NCBI GenBank assembly: GCA_036936605.1 | Contig: JAUPFV010000002.1 | Location: forward strand, 129,936,376 to 130,000,375 | Length of the DNA stretch: 64,000 nucleotides | Direction: 5' to 3' | Source: Limnanthes douglasii subsp. nivea | Lineage: Eukaryota; Streptophyta; Magnoliopsida; Brassicales; Limnanthaceae | In this document: in pieces, positions 22,705 through 34,000 of the stretch | How positions within the stretch are numbered: position 1 is the stretch's first letter | Layout: each line of letters opens with the position of its first letter | Position numbers and translations under genes: made by a program | The notes under the pieces: generated by a model | What the model saw: the letters and a program-made list of their open reading frames with translations, nothing else | Told to the model about the DNA's origin: nothing | Databases searched by the model: none

Positions 22705-23325
22705 GGTTGAGCCATCTTCAAAGGCTTAGTCTTAAAGTATCAAAAAAAATTTAACTTTGTTGTGATTGAACCAAAGTCCTTGAATGGCCAATGCATTTTT
22801 TGTAATCGTGTTCGGTCCTTGTCCGGATAAACCTTTCTTGTTTTGACAAATTAAAGTCCTTGGATGGCCAAGGCATTTTGTATGTTTTAATGGGTAGTTT
22901 CATTCTGCACAACTCTTGCATTCTTTCATAATTTTTTTCAATTTTGGTGGCTAATGTTTAAATAGCCCTTACTTACTTCGCAATTATTTCAAAGTGAGAG
23001 TGTTTAAATTCTCCGATGACCAATGTTTAAGTAGTCATCATCCCTTAGTTATTTCACAAGTATTTCCAAGTGAGAATGTTTAAATTCTCCGACGACCAAT
23101 GTTTAAGTAGTCATCACTCCACCAATTTAATCCGGACTGGTATTGATACTATTACTTTAGAGAAAAACTTTTTTATTAAAATACTTCAAAAAAATTAAGA
23201 AGGCATCAAATTTTATAAAAAAACTCGGACACCTCATTAAAACCTCCCCGCGCCACCAGGGTAGGAAAGAGTACGCCCCCAAATATTTACATGAACCTTT
23301 AAACAAGTGAATATTTACATAGTTT
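22705..23325. other. gypsy B spacer between convergent genes
   Basis: Contains two AAAGTCCTTG(A/G)ATGGCCAA copies (about 22775 and 22852) and an approximately 80-bp tandem duplication around 22960-23120 built on GTTTAAATTCTCCGA and CAATGTTTAAGTAGTCATCA. The conserved hairpin is at 23246-23261. No gene. Confidence 0.65.
23246..23261 (-). promoter_or_regulatory. conserved hairpin downstream of pol, gypsy B
   Basis: In element sense CCCTG/CGGGG (one G-U pair) closes the loop GTGGCG. It is preceded by CTCTTTCCTA and followed by GGTTTTAATGAGG, both shared with C and D. Confidence 0.7.
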
Positions 23326-23549
23326 CTATTCTAAGTAGAAACTGAGGTGTTCAATGTTCCAAGGATGATTCAAAATTCTTCCATCTTTGTCTCGGAGCCG
23401 GTACGTCCCAGGCTTAAGTTTTTCAATGACCACATAGGGTCCTTCCCAAGTTGGACCCAACTTTCCGAATTGCTTCTCTTTAGTATGTAGAAAAACGTTT
23501 CTCAATACCTTATCTCCTGGCTGAAAATACATTCTCTTAACTTTAGAAG
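23326..23549 (-). pseudogene. gypsy B integrase C-terminus, cut by gypsy C
   Basis: Reads QPGDKVLRNVFLHTKEK, WEGPYVVIEKLKPGTYRL and ends NIEHLSFYLE, the GPY end of integrase. The upstream codons stop at the C target site (AGAAG, 23545-23549) and resume at 34640. Confidence 0.88.
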
Positions 23550-23879
23550 TGATGAGTGAATAATTGTCAAAAGAATATATTTGGGATCTTGGACCTGATA
23601 TGACTAGAGAGAGAAAGTGTAGAGAGATAAAGTAGAATCTGAGAAAGTAATATTCAATACCCCTTTTTTGGGCAAGTGGGTCACCCTTTTATAGTAAAAT
23701 AAGGTGGACCCATTTAACCTATTAGTGGGCCGTTCATTGCATATCAATGAAGCCCTTCTTACTATTACATTGTTGTAAATTGGTCCTCGAAGGACTTTAA
23801 ATACCCGATTAATCTCATCAACTATTATTTACTGCATTTTTACCCCTATTGCTACGATCGGCGAATTCTGCCCTCATCA
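23550..23879 (-). repeat. gypsy C 3' LTR
   Basis: 330 bp with TGATGAGTG...CCCTCATCA ends. Minus-strand TATAAAAGGG at 23684-23693. Partner 34305-34634. Confidence 0.96.
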
Positions 23880-23897
23880 GTAGCCCCCCAGTCTTCG
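23880..23897 (-). promoter_or_regulatory. gypsy C polypurine tract
   Basis: In element sense GAAGACTGGGGGGCTAC abuts the LTR. D has the same GACTGGGGGGCTAC. Confidence 0.8.
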
Positions 23898-24280
23898 GGA
23901 ACTTTCAGGAGCGGAGACTTATGACAAAGCTATCGCCGATCGTCCGACCTCATCTCAGAATTCAGATCCTGTCGGCTTCTATTTCCCGATGCTCGGGGTT
24001 ACTTCTTCTGACATCTTCCCGCGCCTCGTCTTCTTGTTTTGTGGGCTTATAATCCTAAGTTTCTCTTGATGGGCCCGGTCCTTTTGACTGAGCCTGGCTG
24101 CGACGGCCCATTTCTTTGCTGCGTTGTGGCGAGTGCTTACGTCAGGTTCCGTCAGAGCCGGGTCGACACGTGTCATGAGCTAATAGGCCATCCTCCTGCC
24201 ATGCTAAAACCCCTAGAGAGACTCTTCGTCTTCCCGCTGTGTTTTCCGTCGATTGGTATCCCCCGATCTGTCAAACCTCC

Positions 24281-24289
24281 CTATAAATA
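24281..24289 (+). promoter_or_regulatory. TATA box of the gypsy C antisense gene
   Basis: CTATAAATA, 115 bp upstream of the ATG at 24404, followed by a CT-rich leader. It is the clearest promoter-like signal of the four antisense genes. Confidence 0.6.
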
Positions 24290-24403
24290 CCCCAAAGCCC
24301 TTAGTGTCTCTCAGAGGCTTTTTAGAGAGAGAAAACGCTGTCCGCACATTTCTTAGAGAGAGAGAGAGCTCGCCCGACCCGTCCTTGTTCTGGTTCTTGT
24401 TGT

Positions 24404-27070
24404 ATGAAACCCGGACGCTCACAGAAAAAACCAACCAAGAAAAAAGGATCTGAGTGGAGCTTCGAACAGTGGTCTAGTATTGGTGATAGGGCAGAGGAAT
24501 ACCGACGCGCTGGTCTGATCTGGGGGTCCAACTCCAAACCTTTTGTTCCCGCTCCACTTCCTCACGACCCTGTTCTCGCCACCCCGGTTCCCGCAGAAGT
24601 TTTCCTTGTTTCTGATCTTCCCGCTTCTACGACTCCCGAAGCTGATCAATCACCAGAGCCAATCGTCCTTTCTTCTAGCGACAGTTCCTCTCATTCCCCA
24701 ATAGTTCGTCCGGGAAATCCGACCCAATTTTCCACAAACTTGCCTGTACCCCGACGCGCTCGTAAATCCACTTTTTTGACTATGGGAGAAGACGACCTAC
24801 TCAAGTACTCGGAAGGAGGTAATAGTCCCGAAATGGTTCAACTTACACCCTCGATCAGAGGGTTTCGGACCGGTACTAATACTGCGGTCACTTTTTTAGG
24901 TCTGCCCAAAATGCAGCTAACACCCAAGCAGATGGAGGAGGCTCATAAGGCCATGGCCCGTGGTGTTCCCGATGCTTCTTCTTCCCGGGTCCGACCGTCT
25001 GACACAAACGCTGCTGCTGATCGCTGCTCTGACCCAGTTCCGACCCTCGAAGCTGGAGAGCCCGAAATCGATATTGCTCCCGCGGGGGAGTGTGTAGCCG
25101 CAGCGTGTCACGCGGCTAATAACCAGGATGATCCCTGGCCCGAGGCGGTCAAAGCTGCTATTTCGACCAAGTACTTCGACTGGCTTTTGACCAGGGACGT
25201 GGTTTCTCTCTTCGAGGGGAAGTACCTCTACTTCCCTGAGTCCGATCACGATGAGATGCTAATCCGCTGGGGAATCCCTGAGTGCGTCACCGTTCGATTC
25301 CCGACCCCGGGGGAGACACCCGTTCACGTCAGAACCAGAGAGATCGTGGTGTTCACTGAATTGTTCAACTGGGGTCTGCGCTTTCCCCTGGACCCCGAGA
25401 TTGCGCTCTACTTCCGCACTCTTCAAATCTGCCCATCGCAGCTGACGCCCAATGCGTGGTACACCCTGATGTCCTGCATCATGGCTTCCCGCCTCTCTGG
25501 TCGAGCTATGCCGATGGAGGAGTATATCGCCATGTCGGGTCTGTCGAAATCCCCGAAGTCACCATTCTTCTATTCCTCTCTTGGCAATAAATGGAAAATT
25601 GTCAACGACTTTTTAGAGGGGGACAAGGGGTGGAAGCATCGGTTCGTATTTTTGAGCGGGTGCTGGGAGAACGGGCTTCCATACACGAAGGAGAATCCGA
25701 GGCAGATTCTGCGGACCTGGGTCCATGATGGTACTGCCTCTTCCCTCATCCAAATTTTTTTTTTTTTTTTTTTTTTTTTAAACGTTCTGATCCGTTGCGC
25801 AGTGTCGAAGGACTGGCTGCAGGGGGTAAAGAAGGACCATGGGAAAGCCGCGGAGGACACCTTTGAGGTGCTGAAAAACTATGCCCGCAGGAATTGGGGT
25901 CGGGGTATGCATCGCACTTTTATGGACAAGAATCTGTTCATGAGCAACCTCTGGCGGTGCTCATCCGAGGCGCTAACTATTGAACAGCTGCGGGAACCCC
26001 CAAGCCTCGACGAGATGTTTATCCGAACCGGCCGCCCTGGGTATATATTGTACTTGCCCAAGCGTAATAAGGCGCCCAGCAAGCGTCCCAAGTCAGAGGA
26101 GGACGGAAAGGAACCTGAAGTCGGACCCGAAGCTGAGAGTGATCCGAACAGGGCGGCCGCGCCGGCGGCAGATCCAGCGGAGGTGAGTCAGAACCCGGCC
26201 GTAGCGCCGAAGAGAAAGAACCGTGCGGAGATGGGAGGGTCCAAGCTAAAAAAGGCCAAGGCTGTGGCAAAGGATCGGGTGGCAGTCAGCGCAGAGGCGA
26301 TTGCTTCAGGCCCCGCCCTCTTGCACCACGTTGAAGGTGGGGATCTGGCTACGGTCGATGTTGTCTCTATCCCGGACGACAGTGAGCCTCCCGAGGCTGC
26401 TGGCCCTGATGCTTCGTCATCGAGCGGCCCCAAATTCCCGGTGCTGACGACGATGGGCAGCCCGCACCCTTTCCCGCTTCGAAGCACGGATGGGCTGGCA
26501 CTGTCGCTGTACAGCTTGCTGGTACCGGTTGCTTTGAAAGAGCGCCGGGCGAGGGGGCTTGGCAAGAAGTTATCCGAGGCAGAGGCAAAAATTTCCCGTC
26601 TCACCGCGCAGGCGAAGACCGCCGAAGATGCCCTGGTGGTGGCGGAAGGTCGGATTGCTGAGGCTGAGAGGCTAGCCACCGAAGCTAAGGCGGCCGCGGA
26701 GACAGCAAAGCAGGCGATGGAGTTGGCGCAGAATACCGCTCGAACTACAGAGGGTGCGGTGGTTACCGCGGAGACGGCGAGGAAAGCCGCGGAAGACCGC
26801 GCCTCAGCCCTAGCGTCGGAGGTTCAAAAGTTGAAGTCCTCGAACAAAGCCTTCCTCGATCGATGCAGACTGTGGTCGGACCAAGATGCCGCAGCCGCCA
26901 AGGCCGCATATGTTCTGTCACTCCACAACCGGTACCCGGACCTTCACCTTGGTTCGCTATGGCTTGACGTGCCGGAAAAGGACCGTCCCGAGGGAATTGT
27001 AGTGGAGGAGTCCGATGAGGTGGACGATGAAGAAGAAAACGAGGATGAAAGCGAAGACGGGGACCAGTGA
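24404..27070 (+). CDS. gypsy C antisense gene, intact, Transposase_28-like plus coiled coil
   Basis: Exon 1 is 24404-25730 and exon 2 is 25803-27070. Splicing a 72-bp phase-1 intron gives about 864 residues. Because the intron is a multiple of three and has no stop, retention gives 888. The N-terminus is basic, followed by a Ser/Pro-rich region. The Transposase_28-like block runs about residues 288-380 (RWGIPECVTVRFPTPGETP, FTELFNWGLRFPLDPEI, SCIMASRLSGRAMPMEEY). After the junction come NLFMSNLWRCSSEALT and YILYLPKRNKAPS. Then an Ala/Glu-rich coiled coil (about 705-830) and an acidic tail. It lies against the retrotransposon genes and ends convergent with pol. Role unknown; homologous antisense frames are described for Tat-lineage elements such as RIRE2 and Retand. 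Confidence 0.88.
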   Translation: MKPGRSQKKPTKKKGSEWSFEQWSSIGDRAEEYRRAGLIWGSNSKPFVPAPLPHDPVLATPVPAEVFLVSDLPASTTPEADQSPEPIVLSSSDSSSHSPIVRPGNPTQFSTNLPVPRRARKSTFLTMGEDDLLKYSEGGNSPEMVQLTPSIRGFRTGTNTAVTFLGLPKMQLTPKQMEEAHKAMARGVPDASSSRVRPSDTNAAADRCSDPVPTLEAGEPEIDIAPAGECVAAACHAANNQDDPWPEAVKAAISTKYFDWLLTRDVVSLFEGKYLYFPESDHDEMLIRWGIPECVTVRFPTPGETPVHVRTREIVVFTELFNWGLRFPLDPEIALYFRTLQICPSQLTPNAWYTLMSCIMASRLSGRAMPMEEYIAMSGLSKSPKSPFFYSSLGNKWKIVNDFLEGDKGWKHRFVFLSGCWENGLPYTKENPRQILRTWVHDGTASSLIQIFFFFFFFLNVLIRCAVSKDWLQGVKKDHGKAAEDTFEVLKNYARRNWGRGMHRTFMDKNLFMSNLWRCSSEALTIEQLREPPSLDEMFIRTGRPGYILYLPKRNKAPSKRPKSEEDGKEPEVGPEAESDPNRAAAPAADPAEVSQNPAVAPKRKNRAEMGGSKLKKAKAVAKDRVAVSAEAIASGPALLHHVEGGDLATVDVVSIPDDSEPPEAAGPDASSSSGPKFPVLTTMGSPHPFPLRSTDGLALSLYSLLVPVALKERRARGLGKKLSEAEAKISRLTAQAKTAEDALVVAEGRIAEAERLATEAKAAAETAKQAMELAQNTARTTEGAVVTAETARKAAEDRASALASEVQKLKSSNKAFLDRCRLWSDQDAAAAKAAYVLSLHNRYPDLHLGSLWLDVPEKDRPEGIVVEESDEVDDEEENEDESEDGDQ
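25731..25802 (+). other. intron of the gypsy C antisense gene
   Basis: 72 bp, donor GTACTG, uninterrupted T tract of over 20, acceptor GTTGCGCAG. Phase 1, no stop codon. Confidence 0.75.
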
Positions 27071-27118
27071 TTCAGTTCTTTTTTGGTTTTTTTTTTTCTG
27101 ACAATGTGTTGTAACCCT

Positions 27119-27190
27119 TCGGGGGCTGCGGCCCCCCAGGTTTTGTACTGTACTTATTTTATTTTGGGGGCCACGGGGCCCCCTGTACGG
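27119..27190 (+). terminator. G/C hairpins at the 3' end of the gypsy C antisense gene
   Basis: Two perfect stems, GGGGGC-TGCG-GCCCCC (27121-27136) and GGGGGCC-ACGG-GGCCCCC (27166-27183), each near TTTTGTACTGTACTTATTTT-type sequence. The placement 50-110 bp past the stop suggests a 3' end signal; that role is inferred. Confidence 0.35.
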
Positions 27191-27324
27191 ATGATGGTTT
27201 ATTTTGCTAAGTACAGTGTTGTATGGAAATTTTGTGCTGTACTTATTTTATTTGGGGGCCCGGGAATTGTGACAACCAAAAAATGGGGGTTGGCAAGACC
27301 GTAAGGCCCTTTCAAGGTGCTGCA

Positions 27325-27835
27325 GGTCTGGAGAAACAAAGTGGGGATCGATAAAATCGGGAAAACTCTTCGAAAGTTCTGTAGATCGATATACATCGAA
27401 TGGTCAATCCAGAGGGTCTGGAAAGCCAAAATGTAGATCGGTAAAACCGAAAAACTCTTTGAAAGTTCTGTAGATCGATTTATCATCGAAGGTCAATCCA
27501 GAAGGTCTGGAAAGCCAAAATGTAGATCGGTAAAACCGAAAAACTCTTTGAAAGTTCTGTAGATCGATTTATCATCGAAGGTCAATCCAGAGGGTCTGGA
27601 AAGCCAAAACGTAGATCGGTAAAACCGAAAAACTCTTTGAAAGTTCTGTAGATCGATTTATCATCGAAGGTCAATCCAGAGGGTCTGGAAAGCCAAAATG
27701 TAGATCGGTAAAACCGAAAAACTCTTTGAAAGTTCTGTAGATCGATTTATCATCGAAGGTCAATCCAGAGGGTCTGGAAAGCCAAAACGTAGATCGGTAA
27801 AACCGAAAAACTCTTTGAAAGTTCTGGAAATCGAC
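27325..27835. repeat. 89-bp tandem array in gypsy C
   Basis: Units start at 27325, 27415, 27504, 27593, 27682 and 27771. Each contains GGTCTGGAAAGCCAAAA, GTAGATCGGTAAAACCG and GATCGATTTATCATCGAAGG. The inner units are almost identical. It lies in the spacer between the convergent genes. Confidence 0.9.
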
Positions 27836-27963
27836 TTCAAATAGAAACGATGGTGCCCAGCTCGTCAGCTGTCCATCGCCATAATGAATGGATTTTTAAA
27901 AGGCAAAGAATTTTTATAATCAATAATGTGGTTCGGGTTTTGACTGATGCCTCGTTAAAACCT

Positions 27964-27979
27964 CCTTGTGCCACCAAGG
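27964..27979 (-). promoter_or_regulatory. conserved hairpin downstream of pol, gypsy C
   Basis: In element sense a perfect stem CCTTG/CAAGG closes GTGGCA. Flanked by CTCTTTCCTA upstream and GGTTTTAACGAGGC downstream. Confidence 0.72.
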
Positions 27980-28057
27980 TAGGAAAGAGTGCACCCCCGA
28001 TCATTACAAATTTGACTAAAAACATTAAAGAATACGAAATTCACAAAAAATTACACA

Positions 28058-31000
28058 CTATTCAAGATATAACTTCAAATGCTCAATATTCCACGGTAGC
28101 CTGAGGAGTTGCCCGTGCCGGTTCTGTAGGCGGTACGTCCCGCTCCTGACTCTTTCGACTATTTCATAAGGTCCCTCCCAGTTTGGTGCGAGCTTCCCGA
28201 GGCTCTTGTCTTTGGTGTGTAGAAAAACCCGTCGCAGAACCTTATCTTCGACCTTAAACTCCCGACGACGGACCTTGGTGGCATACCGACTTCTCATTAA
28301 AGTCTGGTAGTGTAAAGAGTTTAAATGGGCGCGGTGGCGCTTTTCGTCAATGAGGTCGAGCTCTAGCCGTCGGGTATCATCATTCGTCTCCGGCTGATAA
28401 GTGCCGACCCTGAAAGAGGGAAAAATGGATTCCGCGGGGGTGACCGCGTCCATGCCATACACCAAGGCAAAGGGAGATTCCTGGGTTGCCGTGCGGGGTG
28501 TCGTTCGGTAAGCCCATAACACTTCCTGTAAGTAGTCGGGCCACTTGCCGGCCTTTCCCTCGAGATTCTTCCTGAGGCCATCCAGAACGGTTCGATTCGT
28601 GACTTCGACCTGGCCGTTCGCTTGCGGGTGAAAAGGAGCAGAGAAACACTGTCGGATATTATGCGTGGTGCAGAACGCTTTCATTTCCGCGCTATCAAAC
28701 TGTGGTCCGTTGTCCATGGTTAACCGCTGCGGCACCCCGAACCTACAACAAATGTTCGCCCAGATAAATTTGATAATGTCCTTGGTTTTTGTGGCTGACA
28801 AGCGCTCAGCCTCGATCCATTTTGAAAAATAGTCGACCGCGACGACGATCGTTTGCCTTCCTCCCGATGCCATGGGTAACGGCCCGACGAGGTCGATTCC
28901 CCATCGGTCAAAGGGTAACCCTTCGGATATAGATTCCAGATGCGTTGCGGGTATGTTGATCGCATTCCCGAACCTTTGACACGTATCACAAGTTTTCACC
29001 ATGAGTTTTGCGTCTGTTGTTATTGTCGGCCAATAGAATCCTGCGAGAAAAACTCTTCTAATCAAAGCCTTGTATCCGCAGTGCGCCGCGCCCTCCCCGT
29101 CGTGAAGCTCGGACAAAATTACTTGGGATTCATCGAAACCTAAACATCGAAGCAGAGGCCGGCTAAAGGATCTTTTGTACAGCACATCCCCCAAAAGAAC
29201 GTATCCCCGCGCCTTGTTGCGCAATTTTCGAGCCGAGGCCGCATCGTCGGGGAGCCGACCTCCAGCCAAAAACGTGATGATATTCTGCCGCCAATCTGAC
29301 TTCGCCACTGGAGAGATCTGGCACGCAATTTCGGGTCGGTTATCGAGTTCATGCCGTTTAACAATGGACGGACTCTCTTGCTCTATTACCCAAGGATAAC
29401 TGGTCGAGCAAGAAACTGTCGCCAAAGAGTCTGCCGTCATATTTTCGCTTCGGTTGACATGCTCGTACGTGATTTTGTCGAAAGAGGCAGCCAAAATTCT
29501 CAAGGCCGCTAAGTACTGCACTAGGTGTTCTTTCCGAGCCTCCGCATTTCCCGAGGCTTGGTTTATCAAAAGTTGGGAGTCGCTTACGAGGCGCACTCGC
29601 CTCGCCCCGCAGACTTGCGCCAATCGTAACCCAGCCAAAGCCGCTTCATATTCTGCTTCATTGTTTGACGTGTGAAAGCCAAATCGGATGGCCTGGAACA
29701 TGCTCAAACCCGAAGGAGTAACGATTTGAACTCCCGCGCCACAACCGCTAACGTTGGCTCCTCCATCGGTGCGGATAGTCCATTCGCCCTCCGCGGCTTC
29801 TTGTGAGGGTGTTTCCTGTTCGGGTCGGTCGGAGTGAAATTCGACCAAAAAATCGGCCAAGGCCTGACCCTTGATCGCGGTTCGGGGCTCGAATTCAATG
29901 TCGAAATCCCCCAGCTCTACCGACCACTTGGCTATTCTCCCGGACATATCTGGTCGTTGAAAAACATATTTTAGTGGAAATGACGTGCGGACGACAATGT
30001 GGTGCGCTTGGAAGTACGGGCGCATCTTCCTCGCAGCCGTTACCAGAGCCAACGCCATTTTTTCGAGCTTTAAGTATCGAGTTTCGGCGTCAAGCAGACT
30101 TTTGCTTACATAGTATACAGCTGTCGGAGCTGGCCCTGATTCGCTGATCAGAGCTGCACTGACCGCGTAATCCGTAACTGCAACGTAGAGGAACAGAGTT
30201 TCGTGCGCCATGGGCTTGGTCAGACGGTTCGGGGACGATAGATACTCTTTGATCCCCAAAAATGCCTTGTCGCACTCATCAGTCCAAACGAAATTTTTTA
30301 CCTGTCGAAGGACCTGAAAAAACGGAGCACATTTGTCAGACGATCGAGAGATGAAACGATTCAACGCGGCTAATCGCCCAGTCAGTATCTGAACTTCTTT
30401 TACACTCCGAGGAGGAGTCATGTCGGCTAGGGCTCGGAGTTGGACAGGGTCGGCTTCGATGCCCTTCTCACTGACAAGGAACCCCAAAAATTTCCCTGAC
30501 CGAACACCAAAAGAACACTTCTCCGGGTTTAGCTTAAGGTTTACCCTTCGTAAGTTATCAAAAGCCTCCCTGAGGTCGGCTAGGTGATCCACATCGGTCT
30601 CACTTTTGACCAACATGTCATCGATGTAAACCTCCATGTTTCTCCCGATCTGGTCTTCAAACGTTCGGTTAACCAGTCTTTGGTATGTCGCGCCCGCGTT
30701 CTTTAGTCCGAAGGGCATTACTTTGTAACAATATAGCCCTCGACCCGTGATAAATGTGGTATTCTCCTGATCCGCGGGGTGCAACTTAATTTGATTATAA
30801 CCGGCATAGGCGTCCATAAAAGATAGTAGTTTGTTACCCGATGTCGAATCCACCAGTTGATCGATCCGTGGCATTGGGAAAGGGTCCTTCGGGCACGCCC
30901 GATTGAGATCGGTAAAATCTACACACATCCTCCATTTCCCGCTTTTCTTTTTGACAAGAACGGGGTTAGATATCCACAAAGGGTATCGCGCTTCTACGAT

Positions 31001-34000
31001 ATGTCCGACGCCGGTCATTCTTTCGACTTCCCGCAGAATTACCTCTGCTTTTTCGGGAGAGAAAGCCCGACGCTTCTGAATTATGGGTCTAACATTCCTA
31101 TTTATGGTCAACTTGTGAATCGCAAATGACTCGGGTACTCCCGTAACGTCCCCGGAACACCATGCGAACAAATCAAGATTCTCTCGGAGTAAAGCCAGCA
31201 TCTGTTCCCTTAAGGTCGGTAACATATTCAACCCGACCCGCAGACTTTTCCCAGTTGCAAAATGATGCAGCTCACACTCTTCGTCTGTTGTCAAAAGGCT
31301 TGGGGCCTCCCGAGGGTCGTCCACCGGCTGCGATCCTGGGGAGCTCCCCCTTAATTGATATGCCTGGGAGGGGAACATCTCTTGGTCTTTCTTGGGTGCC
31401 AACGCAGCTCGGTAACACTCCCGGGCCGTTTTCTGGCTGCTCCGCACTACTCCGATGTTATTTCCAACCACATACTTTACACACTGATGAATGGTGGAAG
31501 TCACCGCATGCATGCGCGATATCCAAGACCGTCCCAAAATCACATTGTGCGAAGCCGGCGCGTCGACCACTATAAATAGCACCGTGACCTCTTTTTTAAA
31601 CGGGCCGCGGCCTAGCTGTACCACACCCTCGAACTCTCCGACGACGTCTGCTGCCGTTCCTGTAAACCCGACGATGGTACGGTCAGATCGCTCGATTACT
31701 GGCCGTGTTCGGAATTTGGCAAAAGTTGAAGCGAAGATGATATTGGCTGAGCTCCCGGTATCTATCAAAATTCTCCGAACCTCTTCTCCCGCGATCGCTG
31801 CCCCGATCACAATGGCATCCTCATGAGGCCCGGCTAAGTCCCTCATATCGTCATCGTCAAAATGCAAAATCGGTGAAGGGGTACTTCTGGTTTGGAAGCA
31901 AGTTCTGGCTTCCAGCTGGGTGGTTAGGTTAACGATGTGTCTCTTCCTGGAGGAATGCGTTATTCCCGCCATCGAATCCCCCCCGAAGATGGTCAGGGAT
32001 TCGAATAGATCGCGCAGGCCTTGTACCTTACCGACGTGCCCGCCAATTTTTTCATCAACAACTCTGATATCATCGGGATGCGGAGTTGGGGAAAGGATAC
32101 GTCTGGTTTGGAAGCAAGTTCGGCTTCCCGTGCCAGAGGATTGGTCAATTTTTTCATCAACAACTCTGATATCGTCGGGATGCGGAGTTAGGGAAAGGAT
32201 ACGTCTGGTTTGGGAGCAAGTTCGGCTTCCCGTGCCAGAGGATTGGTCAATTTTTTCATCAACAACTCGCCCCTCCCTGAATGCACGCGTGCTTCCCATC
32301 ATAGATCCTCCCCCGAAGGCTACCAATGATTCAAACATTTCACAGAGACCGAGCACAACGTTGGTGCTTTCTCCCGCATCCTCCTCAATAACCCCGATGA
32401 TGTTACGGTTGGCCTCGGGATCGAGGTATTCAATCGAAACGTCGAAACGATCGGTAACTTCTGAAATTGCCATGGTCGTTTCTGGCTTCGGTACGATAAC
32501 CACCTCCTTAGAGGCCGTTGCAAGTTGGGCCTTCTTGACGTACTCTAACAGGTTCCCATGTTCAATCAGCATCTGTATTTCCTTCTTCAAGGCTATACAA
32601 TCCTTCGTGTCATGGCCGACGTCCTCATGGTAACGACAATAGCGGTTATTCCTTTGCTCCCGAGGCGTCGGGATAGGAAAAGGCTTTAGGTACATCCCGC
32701 TCCTCTTGGTCTTTTCGTAGATTGACGACACGCACTCTGTGAGGTCCGCAAAGTAGGCCGGTCGTATCCATTTGTTGGACATAGGTCGGGAAGTTGCCTG
32801 CCCATTTTGTCTTGGCCTAAGACCAGTCGGGGCGGGAGACTTAGTGACCGACGGTATGATCGGAGGTATCGTGCTAACTGGTTGGGCTACCCTAGCCTGG
32901 TCTGGTCTGGAACCCTGCTTTATCACGACCGATGCTTGGGCGCTCTGTTGGATCTGCGCCGCCACCTCGGAAGCTTCCGTTTCTTCGATCAGTATCTGCT
33001 TTTCTATTTGTGCCAATAATGCAGAAAAAGTGAACGCCTGCTTCTTCGTGACTGCCTGCTTCATTGGCCCTGGGAGCAGGCCTAATCGAAACGCCGTTAG
33101 GGCCACGTTCTCTTCACAATGGTCCAGATCGGTCTTCGCATCGATGAACCGCCTGGTATAGTTTTTTAGGCTCTCCCCTAGCTTCTGTCGACAGTTCATG
33201 ATAGTGTCTCCATTAGCACGGAAACTCTTACTTCCCACGAAGTGCTGCCTAAATATCGCCCAGAAAGTCCCGAAGTTCCTGATGCACCCCTGCGGCAATC
33301 GGTTGTACCATTTTGAAGCCCTATCTTTGAATGTCATAGAAAAAGCCCTACATAAGAGCTTATCATCGTTGTCGAAACTCAGCATAAAGTTCTTAAAGGC
33401 TTCCAAATGGTTGTCCGGATCCGTTTTCCCGTCGTATTTTTCCAGTTTAGAAATGTCGAAGCGCCTCGGGAGCGGTCCCGCTAATATCTCATCAGATAAC
33501 GGGGAGGCTCTCCAGTTGACTCCGACCTCGAAAGCTCCTCCCCCAAGACCCTCGGTCCTGATTTCATAGAGTCCCTCGGTTCTTGGGCCGACGAACTGGC
33601 TGCTCGTTCGGTATCCATGGTTTTGGCTGTTCGTCGGTTGCCAAGGAACTGGTGGCAACATTTCCCGCTCTCCGCGGCTGGCGACGTGCGTTCCTTCCTT
33701 TTCAAAGGACACAGGGGTCGGCTTATCGGTGCCGCCCTTTTTGTACCGCGAGGGATCTGCCCTGGACCCTCGAATGCGTTGGGACCGAGTCTTTCGCGTC
33801 CGTTGGGCTCTCTCCCGGCGCAGGTACTCCTCGCCGGACGAATCGTCTGAGGGATAGTCCGACGTCATGGCCCGATGGCTGTCTGGGTTCCGACGAATCT
33901 TGATGGCCTCTTCGTCATCGGGAGGTGAATCTCGGTAGTACCTGACAGGTCGGACCTCCACCCGCGAAGCTTGGCCGCGACCAGCTGCTCCTCGATCGTC

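Noticed and set aside
25756..25779. T run in the gypsy C antisense frame as a frameshift or assembly artefact
   Set aside because: It lies inside an intron defined by GT...AG and by the homologous introns in A, B and D.
31920..32633. 237-codon plus-strand frame inside gypsy C gag
   Set aside because: It is the reverse reading of the intact polyprotein, with no recognisable domain. It exists because the coding strand has few complementary stops.
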